Below are positions 38,588 through 47,502 of a stretch of DNA of 57,934 nt, in pieces. Numbering within the stretch: the first letter of the stretch is position 1; the number at the start of each line of letters is the position of its first letter. This stretch comes from Gammaproteobacteria bacterium (lineage in GTDB: Bacteria; Pseudomonadota; Gammaproteobacteria; Enterobacterales; Alteromonadaceae): the NCBI GenBank assembly GCA_018222405.1, contig JAAFAI010000028.1, positions 1 through 57,934 on the forward strand, read 5' to 3'. The notes beneath the pieces were generated by a model. It saw only the letters and a list, made by a program, of their open reading frames with translations. It was not told the origin of the DNA and did no database searches. Made by a program: the position numbers and the translations under genes.

Positions 38588-41392
38588 ATGTTTACAAACA
38601 CTAAACTGGCTAAGTCAGTGAAGCTGGCTTGCGCCGTAAGTGCAGCTTCGACTCTGCTGATGCCTAGCGCTGTTTTTGCTCAGGATTCAGAAGCCGCCGT
38701 AGAGAGAATTTCAGTCACCGGCTCTCGAATCTTAAAATCCGAATTCAGTTCATCCAGTCCGATCTCTTCTTTCGGTGAAGAAGATATAGCAGTATCCGGT
38801 GTGGCAAGTATCGATGAATTCTTAAAAGACGTTCCTGCTTTTACTGGTTACCAAATGGGTACCTCTACTAACAATGGTAGTGAGTCAGGCCAGAAAAAAA
38901 TTGATATGCGCGGTTTAGGCTTTAACCGTACGTTGGTTCTTATTAACGGGCGCCGAATGATCGGCGATGTTAATGGCGATGGTGCAGTTGACCTAAACAA
39001 TGTTCCTGAAGCCATGATTAAACGTGTTGATGTTCTTAAAGATGGGGCATCTACAATTTACGGCTCTGACGCACTAGCGGGTGTGGTTAACTTTGTTTTA
39101 GACGATGAATTTGTTGGCTTGGAAGCTGGCGCAAACATTGGCATGGGTGTCTCCGATGGTCAAGCGCCGGATGATGGCTTCTACGTTAAAGCTGGTGTGG
39201 CCACTAATAAAGCAAATATGGTTATGTCTTTGTCTTACTCTAACCAAGACGAGATGAAACAAGAAGAGCGTGATTTTTCAGCGCAAACGCTATATCCACT
39301 TCATCAAGGTGATGGGGTTTTCGACCTGGTTACCTCTGGGTCATCGAATAGCCGAAAGATTCGCGTACCTGGTGAAGGAAATTGGATTGTTGATGCTGAA
39401 ACCGGCGAAGCGCGAGAGTTTTCTGCAGTCACTGATCTCTATGACTATTCACCGGTTAACGCCTTGATTCAACCCAATGAAAGATGGCAGTTTTCTGCTA
39501 TCGGAAAAGTTGAGTTGTCCGATAGCATCGAAGGTTATGTCGAAAGTATATACACTCGAAGAACTTCTCAGCAACGTCTTGCTCCTGACGCATCATTTGC
39601 GGTTACCAGCAGTTTCGAAACGCCAAATAACGGACTTCAATGGAATGACTGGGTACCAGCTTCAAACCCCTATAATCCATTCGGTGTAAATGCTGATAAC
39701 CCGCTGGGAATTTCCGATACAGCTGTTAGGGTAAATCGCCGATTCGTAGAATCCGGGGGGCGGCTGTTTCGTCAGTCAGCCGATACTTATAGAATGCTTG
39801 CCGGATTGCGTGGTGAGCTAGGCAGCTCTATGTTTTGGGATGTTTCATACTCTTACTCAGAAGCAGAAACTATTGATGAAACGCTGAACTACGGACGTTT
39901 TGACCGTTGGGCAACAGCTGTTGATCCAGACGCTTGTGCGGCTGATGCGGCTTGTCCTGGGGTACTTAATCCGTTTGGTCCTTATGGCAGCATTACTGCC
40001 GAACAAATGGATTACCTGACTACTGGTTCTTTGAAAGATCTGTATCGCGGAACTATGGAATTGTTTGCTGCTAACATTTCTGGCGAAGCTTTCGAAATGG
40101 GCGGCGGTTATGCAGGATGGTCTTTAGGTTATGAGCACCGAAACGAAAAAGGTGCTTATTCACCTGATGAATTCTTAGCAGCTGGACTGACTACTGGTGG
40201 TGCGAACGATCCGCAATCTGGTGGTTTTTCTGTTGACGAAGTATTTGGAGAACTTTATTTACCTGTAACAGACGATTTTGAAATCAGTGCATCTGCACGA
40301 TACTCAGATTACGATACTTCTGCTGGTACTAGCTTTACGTATAAGGTAGGCGCTGACTACTCGCTGACAGACGATGCTCGTTTACGTGTGTCTTACGCGA
40401 CTGGTTTCCGTGCTCCAAACATTTCAGAGTTGAATGCGGGACAATCTACCGGCTTCCCTATTATCGTTTCTGTTTGTGAATTTGGTGACCGAAAATTAGA
40501 AGCTGGTGATATCAGCCAAACTACTTATGATAACTGTCAAAATCTTGGTGTTGACACCTCGGATGCGGGGGAGTTTGGTTTCGCATGGCAGTCTGCATAT
40601 ACTACTTCAGCACCAGCTGAAGAGCTGGAGCCAGAAGAATCTAAATCTTATAACATCGGTTTAGTGCTAACACCTTCTATGGTTGAAGGCCTTGCCATCA
40701 ATATCGATTACTGGAATATCGAAATCGATAATGTAATTGGTGCGCCAGACATGAACGACTTGTACAGAACTTGTATGGGTTCCGAAAACTTGTCTTCTGT
40801 TGCTTGTGATGCTTTTGATGGTGCTGGTGGTCCTCACTATACACCTGATTACGACATCTTCCCTGCTGACGCGGTAGCCGAGTTTGGTAACCTTGGAACG
40901 TTAGAAACAGATGGTGTTGATGTTGACCTGTCTTACACTGGCGATCTGGACATGGGGGCTGTTACTGGCTACAGCGTTAGCTGGTCTGGTACCTGGGTTA
41001 ACAGCTATAAGCGTATTTATCCGCTGACAGGTGCGATTGAACTGGCTGGTACAGCGAATGGTTTCGAAGTATTCCCTGAGTGGCGCTGGCAGTCAAACAT
41101 TGGTTTAAACGGTGATGATTGGTCATTCAATTACAAAATCCGTTTTATTGGCGAAACCACAGACCGCTTGCAATCGGCTGTTGCAACGGCTGATGCAGTT
41201 GCTGAGCAAACGGTTTACCACGACGTGGTTGGTACTTACACCTTTGGTGTAACCACAGTTACTGTTGGTGTAAACAACCTGACTGACCAGGATCCACCAT
41301 ACTTCCACAGTGCATTTAACGCGAATACGGAGCCTGGTACCTATGACGTAATTGGTCGTCGAGTATTTGGTAACGTTGTTTTCCGTTTCTAA
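38588..41392 (+). CDS. TonB-dependent receptor (large, no regulatory N-terminal domain)
   Basis: A 934-residue outer-membrane receptor: signal peptide to about residue 31 (AVFAQ), TonB box VERISVTGSRI (about 39-49), plug (about 50-175, with IDMRGLGFNRTLVLINGRR and DVLKDGASTIYGSDALAGVVNFVL) and a beta barrel ending NVVFRF. Cys pairs occur in extracellular-type loops (VDPDACAADAACPG). It is a different family from the receptor at 34539, though they share a leader. Substrate unknown. Confidence 0.92.
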   Translation: MFTNTKLAKSVKLACAVSAASTLLMPSAVFAQDSEAAVERISVTGSRILKSEFSSSSPISSFGEEDIAVSGVASIDEFLKDVPAFTGYQMGTSTNNGSESGQKKIDMRGLGFNRTLVLINGRRMIGDVNGDGAVDLNNVPEAMIKRVDVLKDGASTIYGSDALAGVVNFVLDDEFVGLEAGANIGMGVSDGQAPDDGFYVKAGVATNKANMVMSLSYSNQDEMKQEERDFSAQTLYPLHQGDGVFDLVTSGSSNSRKIRVPGEGNWIVDAETGEAREFSAVTDLYDYSPVNALIQPNERWQFSAIGKVELSDSIEGYVESIYTRRTSQQRLAPDASFAVTSSFETPNNGLQWNDWVPASNPYNPFGVNADNPLGISDTAVRVNRRFVESGGRLFRQSADTYRMLAGLRGELGSSMFWDVSYSYSEAETIDETLNYGRFDRWATAVDPDACAADAACPGVLNPFGPYGSITAEQMDYLTTGSLKDLYRGTMELFAANISGEAFEMGGGYAGWSLGYEHRNEKGAYSPDEFLAAGLTTGGANDPQSGGFSVDEVFGELYLPVTDDFEISASARYSDYDTSAGTSFTYKVGADYSLTDDARLRVSYATGFRAPNISELNAGQSTGFPIIVSVCEFGDRKLEAGDISQTTYDNCQNLGVDTSDAGEFGFAWQSAYTTSAPAEELEPEESKSYNIGLVLTPSMVEGLAINIDYWNIEIDNVIGAPDMNDLYRTCMGSENLSSVACDAFDGAGGPHYTPDYDIFPADAVAEFGNLGTLETDGVDVDLSYTGDLDMGAVTGYSVSWSGTWVNSYKRIYPLTGAIELAGTANGFEVFPEWRWQSNIGLNGDDWSFNYKIRFIGETTDRLQSAVATADAVAEQTVYHDVVGTYTFGVTTVTVGVNNLTDQDPPYFHSAFNANTEPGTYDVIGRRVFGNVVFRF

Positions 41393-41453
41393 ATCGCCTA
41401 TGTAATATGGCATGTATAAGCTCTGCTTATTTTATAGCGATGTCATAAAAGCA

Positions 41454-41483
41454 AGTCCGATATCATGTTATTGATATCGGACT
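41454..41483 (+). terminator. Hairpin terminator after the second receptor
   Basis: An 11-bp perfect stem (AGTCCGATATC / GATATCGGACT, 8-nt loop), 61 bp after the stop. The tail is only weakly T-rich (ATTTAT). Confidence 0.6.
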
Positions 41484-41515
41484 ATTTATGTGCGAGGTTG
41501 CGAAGCAACAGAACA

Positions 41516-41680
41516 CCACGGGTTTACCCGTGGATGAATGAGAACAAGCAAAAAGCATTGCGTAACTTTGGAACATTGTGAAGCTTCGCCTTTTGCTTCA
41601 GCTGAAAGCTGTAGCCGTAGGTGAAATGGGTATGCCCGTGGGAATATACTAATATGGCTCGCAGCGACCTGTTAGTATAC
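41516..41680. repeat. Cluster of small inverted repeats, possible IS200/IS605-type remnant
   Basis: In about 165 bp: a 7-bp hairpin CCACGGG-TTTA-CCCGTGG (41516-41533); CAGCT-GAA-AGCTG near 41600; GGG-TATG-CCC followed by a second CCCGTGG near 41628-41641; and TATACTAA (41645-41652) / TTAGTATA (41672-41679). The CCACGGG hairpin followed by ATGAATGA resembles subterminal hairpins of IS200/IS605 elements. There is no transposase ORF. Confidence 0.4.
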
Positions 41681-42110
41681 TGTTTGGAATGGATGCATCC
41701 AATCAGGCCTAATCACATCGTGAATTCTTTTACGCTGGCAATCTTCGGGCATGTATATGTTGCCTTATTCACCTTACACTTACTGTGACAGTCTATTATT
41801 TGTTTCTATTACTCTCAAAGATTTAACAATTTTTGTGAAGCTTGCCATTGTATCCACGGAATAAAGGATTGCTGTGTATTTACCACCGCTGATTAGTCAG
41901 CATTAGTATAGGCACATTATTATTGAGGTGTAAATTTATTCTGAGGGAACCAAATAAAACGGTTTACCATCCCGCCTAAAGCTCGTCATGAAACATTAAC
42001 AAGTAACAACCAAAATTAACAAATGCTAACTATTGAACTCTCATTCAAAATATGAAAGTCTCATCTTGAGCAAGATGCTCGTTAGCTACATATTAATATT
42101 AAGGATATTT
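41681..42110. other. Gene-free stretch upstream of the secreted-protein gene
   Basis: About 430 bp, AT-rich, without a credible ORF. It holds a perfect palindrome CATCTTG-AG-CAAGATG (42062-42077) about 35 bp before the ATG at 42111, a candidate operator. Confidence 0.35.
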
Positions 42111-42142
42111 ATGAAAAATTAATAGGTCTACTGTCCGTTGCT

Positions 42143-42796
42143 GTGTTAATGCCAAGTTTTTCACACGCAGAAACTTGGTATGATGATTGGGCGGAAGAAG
42201 TTAGGGATGTTACAGAAGCTGTCCAACATTACGGTGGAACGGCTTATTGTGTATATGATAAACACGTTATTACACCAACCAGTACTTATCCATTTAATAA
42301 AAATGACATAGTTCAAGTAGTTGAAACCCGTTATGTTGCAGACACCACTGATCCGTTTCCCACATTCATTGTTGAAGATGATTACACAACAATTGAAACA
42401 GGACCAATCTATCCTTACGAGTATACTTGTGTAACGGAACAAGCTTTGCTTGCGACTTATGTTGAACAAACAGTCGTAGGCCAAGAAACAGTTAATGTGC
42501 CAATAGAACCATTTCCCGACTTTTCAAGGTACGAATCGGGAAGTTGTATGGGAGGCACACGAAGAGGGGCAATAGAAGTTGGGAATTCAAGTATTGCAAG
42601 CAATATGAAAATTAGAGTTTCAAAGACTGGTTTCCCGGATATCGTTATATACAATGGCGTTGCTAGTGATTCAGTTTCATTTAATACGTCCTCATATGGA
42701 CAGTACAACATTAGTGTTAAATTTGACAACGGATCAAGCAGGTACTTCAGTGGCAATGTTCCTACTTGCAGTACAGGCGGTGGACACCCATTTTAA
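42143..42796 (+). CDS. Secreted protein of unknown function with a frameshifted start
   Basis: The open frame encodes 217 residues with no recognised domain and four Cys (AYCVYD, YTCVTE, GSCMGG, PTCSTG). The natural start is the ATG at 42111, after AAGGATATTT. It is followed by five As and then reads ATG-AAA-AAT-TAA. One more A would give MKKLIGLLSVAVLMPSFSHA joined to this frame, a perfect signal peptide with an AHA-like cleavage site. As given, only weak starts (GTG 42143, ATG 42149) remain. It is either a one-base deletion, a sequencing error, or a slippage switch. Confidence 0.6.
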   Translation: MLMPSFSHAETWYDDWAEEVRDVTEAVQHYGGTAYCVYDKHVITPTSTYPFNKNDIVQVVETRYVADTTDPFPTFIVEDDYTTIETGPIYPYEYTCVTEQALLATYVEQTVVGQETVNVPIEPFPDFSRYESGSCMGGTRRGAIEVGNSSIASNMKIRVSKTGFPDIVIYNGVASDSVSFNTSSYGQYNISVKFDNGSSRYFSGNVPTCSTGGGHPF

Positions 42797-42813
42797 ATAA
42801 TACGTTTATACAT

Positions 42814-42848
42814 ACCTGGGAAAATTCCCAGGTGTGTTAATTTTTTAC
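42814..42848 (+). terminator. Terminator after the secreted-protein gene
   Basis: A 7-bp stem (ACCTGGG / CCCAGGT, loop AAAATT) and a T6 run a few bases later, 18 bp after the stop. Confidence 0.75.
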
Positions 42849-43749
42849 TTCAATTCCAAATTCTTAACTACGTTAACTATTGATTAGTTTTTTACTTTCC
42901 GATAATAAGTGTAAATAACAGCCACTAGTATTACGGTATCCAATTAGCGAGCTTATCGGTACTTTCATAAATGAGACTCGGATTCTTATGCTTTACCAAC
43001 AATTGAAAAATCCCCATTAAGTCGTACATACTAAAAACAGAGACAAACAACATCCCCAACGACATCAAGCTATGTAACGATAAATGTCGATGTGGGTGGA
43101 AAATAATAAATGACCGTACCCGGGGCTGCCGCCCGGAAATACGACCAGCACATTCGCGCAATATCCGTTTTTTCGGCGTTTAAATAAACATGGCGCCGTG
43201 TAGTAGCACCACTGAAACGATTTCACGGCCAGTGTATCGCTTCTCGCACGCCACTTTTCCCGAACGTCTAAGCCTAAAGTATTGTAAAGATACAACATAA
43301 GTATGCTTAGAATAGGGTACCTGGAACGCACTATGTTTATTGAATTGCTGAATAGGGATGCAGCAATAATAATGATAAGACAGAGATAATGTCGCTCAGG
43401 ATGCAACACAGGGCGTTTTTAATGCCAAATTCAGGTGATTAACAGATTATGTTAGTAGCTGTAAGCAGTCCGCCGAAATCAAATCTGGTCGGACTTTGCC
43501 GTCAGAAATTAATAATCGATTAACTGATGTTGTGAAATTTTTGTAATTTATTTACACTTTCGAAAGTTTTATAACATATGTTGAACAGTCGATTTGTTTA
43601 ATCACTGAGCAAACGCAACGCGATATCCGGGGTGTAAAGAGCTTGTTACTTGACTCCCTTGTTGATCTCGTGTGACTATAAGACGTTCGTAGTATTGGTG
43701 TCAGTATGGCAAATACTACCTTCCTAAATATAGATAAATTTTATACGCC
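42849..43749. other. Gene-poor stretch before the TonB operon
   Basis: About 900 bp. Two overlapping minus-strand frames (43065-43409 and 42931-43161) look more coding-like than the rest and have hydrophobic pieces such as SLMSLGMLFVSVFSMYDLMG, but neither has a Shine-Dalgarno or a recognised domain. I read this as remnant DNA rather than a gene. Confidence 0.3.
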
Positions 43750-43785
43750 CCTTGCGAAGCAGTATTTTTATTACAAGTCGCAAGG
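43750..43785 (+). promoter_or_regulatory. Inverted repeat in the leader of the TonB operon
   Basis: CCTTGCGA (43750-43757) and TCGCAAGG (43778-43785) are exact reverse complements 20 bp apart, ending 27 bp before the first gene. It could be a leader hairpin or an operator. Confidence 0.45.
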
Positions 43786-43812
43786 ATTCAAATAAGAAAT
43801 TGGTTGGGAACT

Positions 43813-44586
43813 ATGTCCAAAATGAGCAAGAGAACTCTTATTGCTTCTACTATGATGGGTGCATTCGCACTGACTGGTAGCGCAGTCGTCTCTGCAACGA
43901 ATCTGAACGATCTTCACACTGAAGAAGCGAAGATTCATGCGGCTGCAGCGAAATCTCAAGAAAAGATCAACGCGCTTTTCGAACAGTCACAAGAACTGTT
44001 AGTAGAATACCGTGGTGTTGTTGATGAAACTGAAAACCTGAAGATCTACAACGATTACCTGGCAAGCTTAGTTGCTGACCAGCAGCGTGGTATCGATTCT
44101 TTACAAAAGCAAATCGACAGCATCGAAGATACCAAACAAGGTATCGTTCCTCTGATGTTCCGTATGATCGATAGCCTCGAGAAATTCATCGAGCTGGACG
44201 TTCCAATTCGTCTTGAAGAGCGTAAAGAGCGTATCGAAAGGCTACGCGACCTGATGGCTAACTCGAATGTAACCGTTTCCGAGCAGTTCCGTCAGGTGCT
44301 GGATGCATACCTAATCGAAACTGAATACGGCACGCGCATCGCGTCTTACCAGGGTACTCTGGATGATAACGGTACTGAAGTAACCGTTGACTTCTTTAAC
44401 CTTGGCCGTACGGCAATGCTTGCTTTGTCTCTGGACCAAAAACACGCTTGGGTTTGGAACAATGACACCCGTTCTTGGGAAGCACTTGGTGACGAATACC
44501 TGGGCTCTGTAAACGAAGCTGTGAAAATGGCTAACGGTTTGGTCCCAGCAGAACTTATCAAACTTCCAATTAAAGCAGCGGAGTAA
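43813..44586 (+). CDS. DUF3450 family periplasmic coiled-coil protein
   Basis: A 257-residue protein with an N-terminal signal peptide (MSKMSKRTLIASTMMGAFALTGSAVVSA) and long helical coiled-coil segments (about 35-110). DUF3450 genes typically head TonB2-type operons with an extended ExbB-like protein, as here. The ATG at 43813 is chosen; the TTG at 43804 overlaps the GGGAA ribosome site. Role: likely a periplasmic accessory of the TonB complex (inference from context). Confidence 0.85.
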   Translation: MSKMSKRTLIASTMMGAFALTGSAVVSATNLNDLHTEEAKIHAAAAKSQEKINALFEQSQELLVEYRGVVDETENLKIYNDYLASLVADQQRGIDSLQKQIDSIEDTKQGIVPLMFRMIDSLEKFIELDVPIRLEERKERIERLRDLMANSNVTVSEQFRQVLDAYLIETEYGTRIASYQGTLDDNGTEVTVDFFNLGRTAMLALSLDQKHAWVWNNDTRSWEALGDEYLGSVNEAVKMANGLVPAELIKLPIKAAE

Positions 44587-44592
44587 GCGTTA

Positions 44593-45951
44593 ATGAAACC
44601 AGTATTTAAATCTCTACTCGCCGCTGCGACGGTAGCGGTTATGTCTTCATCTGCGGTAGCTCAGGAGCCAGCATCTCTGCAGGACCTGCTGAACTCTGTA
44701 AAAGCAAACCGTGCTTCTGAAGCAAAAATCAACGCACAGCGCGAAGCAGAATTCCAATCTGCCCGTGCCGATAAGCAAGCATTACTGCGTAAAGCTGAAA
44801 GCGAACTGAAAGCTGAGCAAGACCGTGGTGACCGTCTGCAACAACAATTTTCTGACAACGAAGTAACGTTGAACGAAAAAGCGGCTGAACTGGAACAGGC
44901 TACCGGTACTTTAGGTGAGATGTTCGGTGTGGTACGTCAGGCATCTTCTGAAGCTTATGGCCGTATCGCAACGTCAATTGTAAGTGCTCAGTATCCTGGC
45001 CGTGATGAGTTCCTGGCTCGTATGTCCGAAGAGTCTAAAGGTCTTCCTAATATTGATGAACTGGAAGAACTGTGGATTTCACTGCAAACTGAAATGACCG
45101 AACAGGGTTCAGTAGTTAAATTTACTACTGACGTAATCAACCTGGACGGTGGTACTAATTCGCAGGAAGTTCTGCGTGTTGGTACATTTAACTTAGTAGG
45201 TGACGAAGGTTACCTGACTTACGACGACGAGAACGACATTGTTCAGCCTCTTGGTCGTCAGCCAGACGGTTACCTGGTTTCTGCTGCAAAAGAAGCTCGC
45301 GAAGCAAGTTCTGGTTTCGTACCTTTTTATGCTGACCCTTCACGCGGCCAAATTTTAGGTCTGTTGAAGCAGAAAGCAACTATGTCTGAGCGCTATCACG
45401 CTGGTGGTGTAGTAGGTTACGTAATCACTGGTATGCTGGCAATTGGCCTGTTAATCGGTCTGTACAAACTGATCACTCTGACTCTGGTTGGTGGTAAGAT
45501 CCGTTCACAGCTGAAAAATCCTTCTGCTCCTTCAGATAAAAACCCACTGGGTCGTATCCTTAAAGTTTATAGTGAAAACAAAAACGTTGACGCTGAAAAC
45601 CTTGAACTGAAACTGGATGAAGCGATTCTGCGTGAACTGCCAAGTATTGACTCTGGCGTTAACGTAATCAAAATCTTTGCGGCAATCGCACCTCTGCTGG
45701 GTCTGTTAGGTACAGTACTGGGTATGATCGCTACCTTCCAAACCATCACACTGTTCGGTACTGGTGACCCACGTATGATGGCAGGAAGTATCTCTATGGC
45801 ACTTGTTACTACCGCGCAAGGTATTATTGCAGCGCTGCCATTAATCCTGACACACAGCATTGTAGCCTCTAAGAGCAAGCAAATCGTTCATATCCTGGAC
45901 GAGCAAACTGCAGGTATCATTGCTGCTCACGCAGAGTCGGAGAAAGCATAA
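44593..45951 (+). CDS. Extended MotA/TolQ/ExbB family protein (TtpC-like)
   Basis: A 452-residue protein: signal peptide, a periplasmic coiled coil (about 25-110), a globular periplasmic part, then the ExbB-type membrane domain (from about 270) with the channel motif PLLGLLGTVLGMIATF near the end. Such extended ExbB paralogues (TtpC in Vibrio) are required for TonB2 systems. It is 6 bp after the DUF3450 gene and 1 bp before the second ExbB. Confidence 0.88.
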   Translation: MKPVFKSLLAAATVAVMSSSAVAQEPASLQDLLNSVKANRASEAKINAQREAEFQSARADKQALLRKAESELKAEQDRGDRLQQQFSDNEVTLNEKAAELEQATGTLGEMFGVVRQASSEAYGRIATSIVSAQYPGRDEFLARMSEESKGLPNIDELEELWISLQTEMTEQGSVVKFTTDVINLDGGTNSQEVLRVGTFNLVGDEGYLTYDDENDIVQPLGRQPDGYLVSAAKEAREASSGFVPFYADPSRGQILGLLKQKATMSERYHAGGVVGYVITGMLAIGLLIGLYKLITLTLVGGKIRSQLKNPSAPSDKNPLGRILKVYSENKNVDAENLELKLDEAILRELPSIDSGVNVIKIFAAIAPLLGLLGTVLGMIATFQTITLFGTGDPRMMAGSISMALVTTAQGIIAALPLILTHSIVASKSKQIVHILDEQTAGIIAAHAESEKA

Positions 45952-45952
45952 T

Positions 45953-46477
45953 ATGGTTTACCTGATTGGATTATGGGAATCGGTCAGGGACTTTATCGCT
46001 ACCGGCGGTGACGTGTTATACGCTGTTGCTGCCGCGCTCTTTCTCATGTGGGTATTAATGATTGAGCGCTACTGGTATTTGACGTCAGTGTTTCCAAAAA
46101 TGAAAAAGCAAATTATTCAGGATTGGAACGCTCGTGCAGATACTAAGTCATGGTATGCGCATAGAATCCGTGAAGCGTGGATCTCCGAGGCTTCAGATAA
46201 CCTGAACGCCAGAATGCTTATCATTCGAACCTTGGTAGCTATGTGTCCGTTAATCGGACTACTGGGTACTGTAACCGGGATGATCAGCGTGTTTGAGACT
46301 ATGGCAACGCAAGGTACGAGTAACGCACGTCTGATGGCGGGTGGTATCTCGATGGCAACTATCCCGACAATGGCGGGAATGGTCGCGGCGCTGTCAGGGC
46401 TGTTTATCAGTACTCGTCTCGAAGCGAAGGTTAAGATTGCGCGGGAAAAGCTAGTTGATAGCTTGCCGTATCATTAG
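45953..46477 (+). CDS. exbB: ExbB proton-channel protein of the TonB system
   Basis: A 174-residue MotA/TolQ/ExbB protein. Three membrane helices are visible, with the conserved channel motif CPLIGLLGTVTGMISVFETM (about 96-115). I use the ATG at 45953, right after the upstream stop. The longer frame from 45920 overlaps the previous gene and has no signal. With ExbD it uses proton motive force to energise TonB. Confidence 0.92.
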   Translation: MVYLIGLWESVRDFIATGGDVLYAVAAALFLMWVLMIERYWYLTSVFPKMKKQIIQDWNARADTKSWYAHRIREAWISEASDNLNARMLIIRTLVAMCPLIGLLGTVTGMISVFETMATQGTSNARLMAGGISMATIPTMAGMVAALSGLFISTRLEAKVKIAREKLVDSLPYH

Positions 46478-46488
46478 AGAGAGAGATT

Positions 46489-46887
46489 ATGGCTCGAAAA
46501 GTCAGAACCGAAGAGGAAGATGCAGCGATTGATATGACGCCCATGCTGGACATCGTATTTATCATGCTGATCTTCTTTATCGTGACAACGGTTTTCGTTA
46601 AGGAAGCCGGTATAGAAGTTAACAAGCCCGATGCGAGCCGAGCGTTCTTACATAAAAATGCTAACATTTTCATTGCGATCACCGAAGATGGCGATGTTTG
46701 GTTAGATAAACGCGAGGTGTCTGTTGACAGCGTCAGGGCAAACTTAGAGCGATTACTTACGGAGCAACCAACTGATTATGTGTTTATTCAAGCTGATATT
46801 AAGGCTAAACACGGGGTGGTTGTTGAAGTTATGGACCAGGTTAAAGCCGCAGGCATTGACCGTATTGCAGTAGCAGCGAGGAACTAG
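46489..46887 (+). CDS. exbD: ExbD proton-channel protein of the TonB system
   Basis: A 132-residue ExbD/TolR protein. An acidic cytoplasmic N-terminus leads into [21 protein letters not shown], with the essential membrane Asp in MLDIVF (about residue 21), followed by the periplasmic domain. It starts 11 bp after exbB with a GAGAGA-type ribosome site and ends 1 bp before tonB. Confidence 0.94.
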   Translation: MARKVRTEEEDAAIDMTPMLDIVFIMLIFFIVTTVFVKEAGIEVNKPDASRAFLHKNANIFIAITEDGDVWLDKREVSVDSVRANLERLLTEQPTDYVFIQADIKAKHGVVVEVMDQVKAAGIDRIAVAARN

Positions 46888-46888
46888 T

Positions 46889-47500
46889 ATGGGTAGAATT
46901 ATCGCCTCTATAGTCATCGGTGCAGCCGTAGCTTTTGGTCTGTTCGTAGTAATGGCTAAACTTATTGAAAACTCAGCGCGTCCGGTTGATGAAATTCCGG
47001 ATGCACCGGTTATCGATATCGTTATGCAGCCGCCAGAAGAGGATACGCAAACACGTACTCGTGTTCCGCCGCCGCCTCCTCCTCCGCCACAACAGCCGCC
47101 TAAAATGGAGCCTGTTGAGCCGGAAGAAGCTGAGCCGGATGCTGACGGATTCAGTCTGGATATTCCAGGCGTTGATACCGGTGGTGTTGGTGTAAACATT
47201 GGTGGTGTTGGTGCGATGCAGAGTGATGGTGATGCGACACCTATCGTTCGTATCGATCCTAAGTACCCGCCGCAGGCAGCACGTGATGGTAAAGAAGGCT
47301 GGGTTAAGCTTCAGTTTACTATCATGGAAGACGGCTCGGTTGATGACATCGATGTAATCGATGCTGATCCTAAGCGTATCTTCGACCGTGAAGCCCGTCG
47401 AGCTCTGGCGAAGTGGAAATACAAGCCTAAGATCGTTGACGGTAAGCCTGTTAAGCAACCAAACATGTTTGTACAACTAGACTTTAAACTGGAGCAATAA
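46889..47500 (+). CDS. tonB: TonB energy-transducing protein
   Basis: A 203-residue TonB: N-terminal membrane helix (about 1-25), a short Pro-rich spacer ([12 protein letters not shown], about 63-74) and acidic stretch, a Gly/Val linker, and a C-terminal TonB domain (about 115-203) with [20 protein letters not shown]. The spacer is short, as in TonB2-type proteins. It contacts the TonB boxes of outer-membrane receptors; the receptors just upstream are obvious candidates. Confidence 0.93.
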   Translation: MGRIIASIVIGAAVAFGLFVVMAKLIENSARPVDEIPDAPVIDIVMQPPEEDTQTRTRVPPPPPPPPQQPPKMEPVEPEEAEPDADGFSLDIPGVDTGGVGVNIGGVGAMQSDGDATPIVRIDPKYPPQAARDGKEGWVKLQFTIMEDGSVDDIDVIDADPKRIFDREARRALAKWKYKPKIVDGKPVKQPNMFVQLDFKLEQ

Positions 47501-47502
47501 TC

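Noticed and set aside
43065..43409. 114-codon minus-strand ORF in the gap before the TonB operon
   Set aside because: No ribosome site, no known domain, and an unlikely composition; treated as remnant or chance ORF.
43610..43622. 13-base reverse-complement match to the receptor leader (CAAACGCAACGCG versus CGCGTTGCGTTTG at 38446)
   Set aside because: It is isolated, in the opposite orientation, and none of the paired stems around it is present. Chance is a sufficient explanation.
33367..43800. CRISPR array or phage in the gene-poor region
   Set aside because: No regularly spaced repeats, no cas genes and no phage structural genes were seen; the repeats present are a single leader duplication and isolated hairpins.
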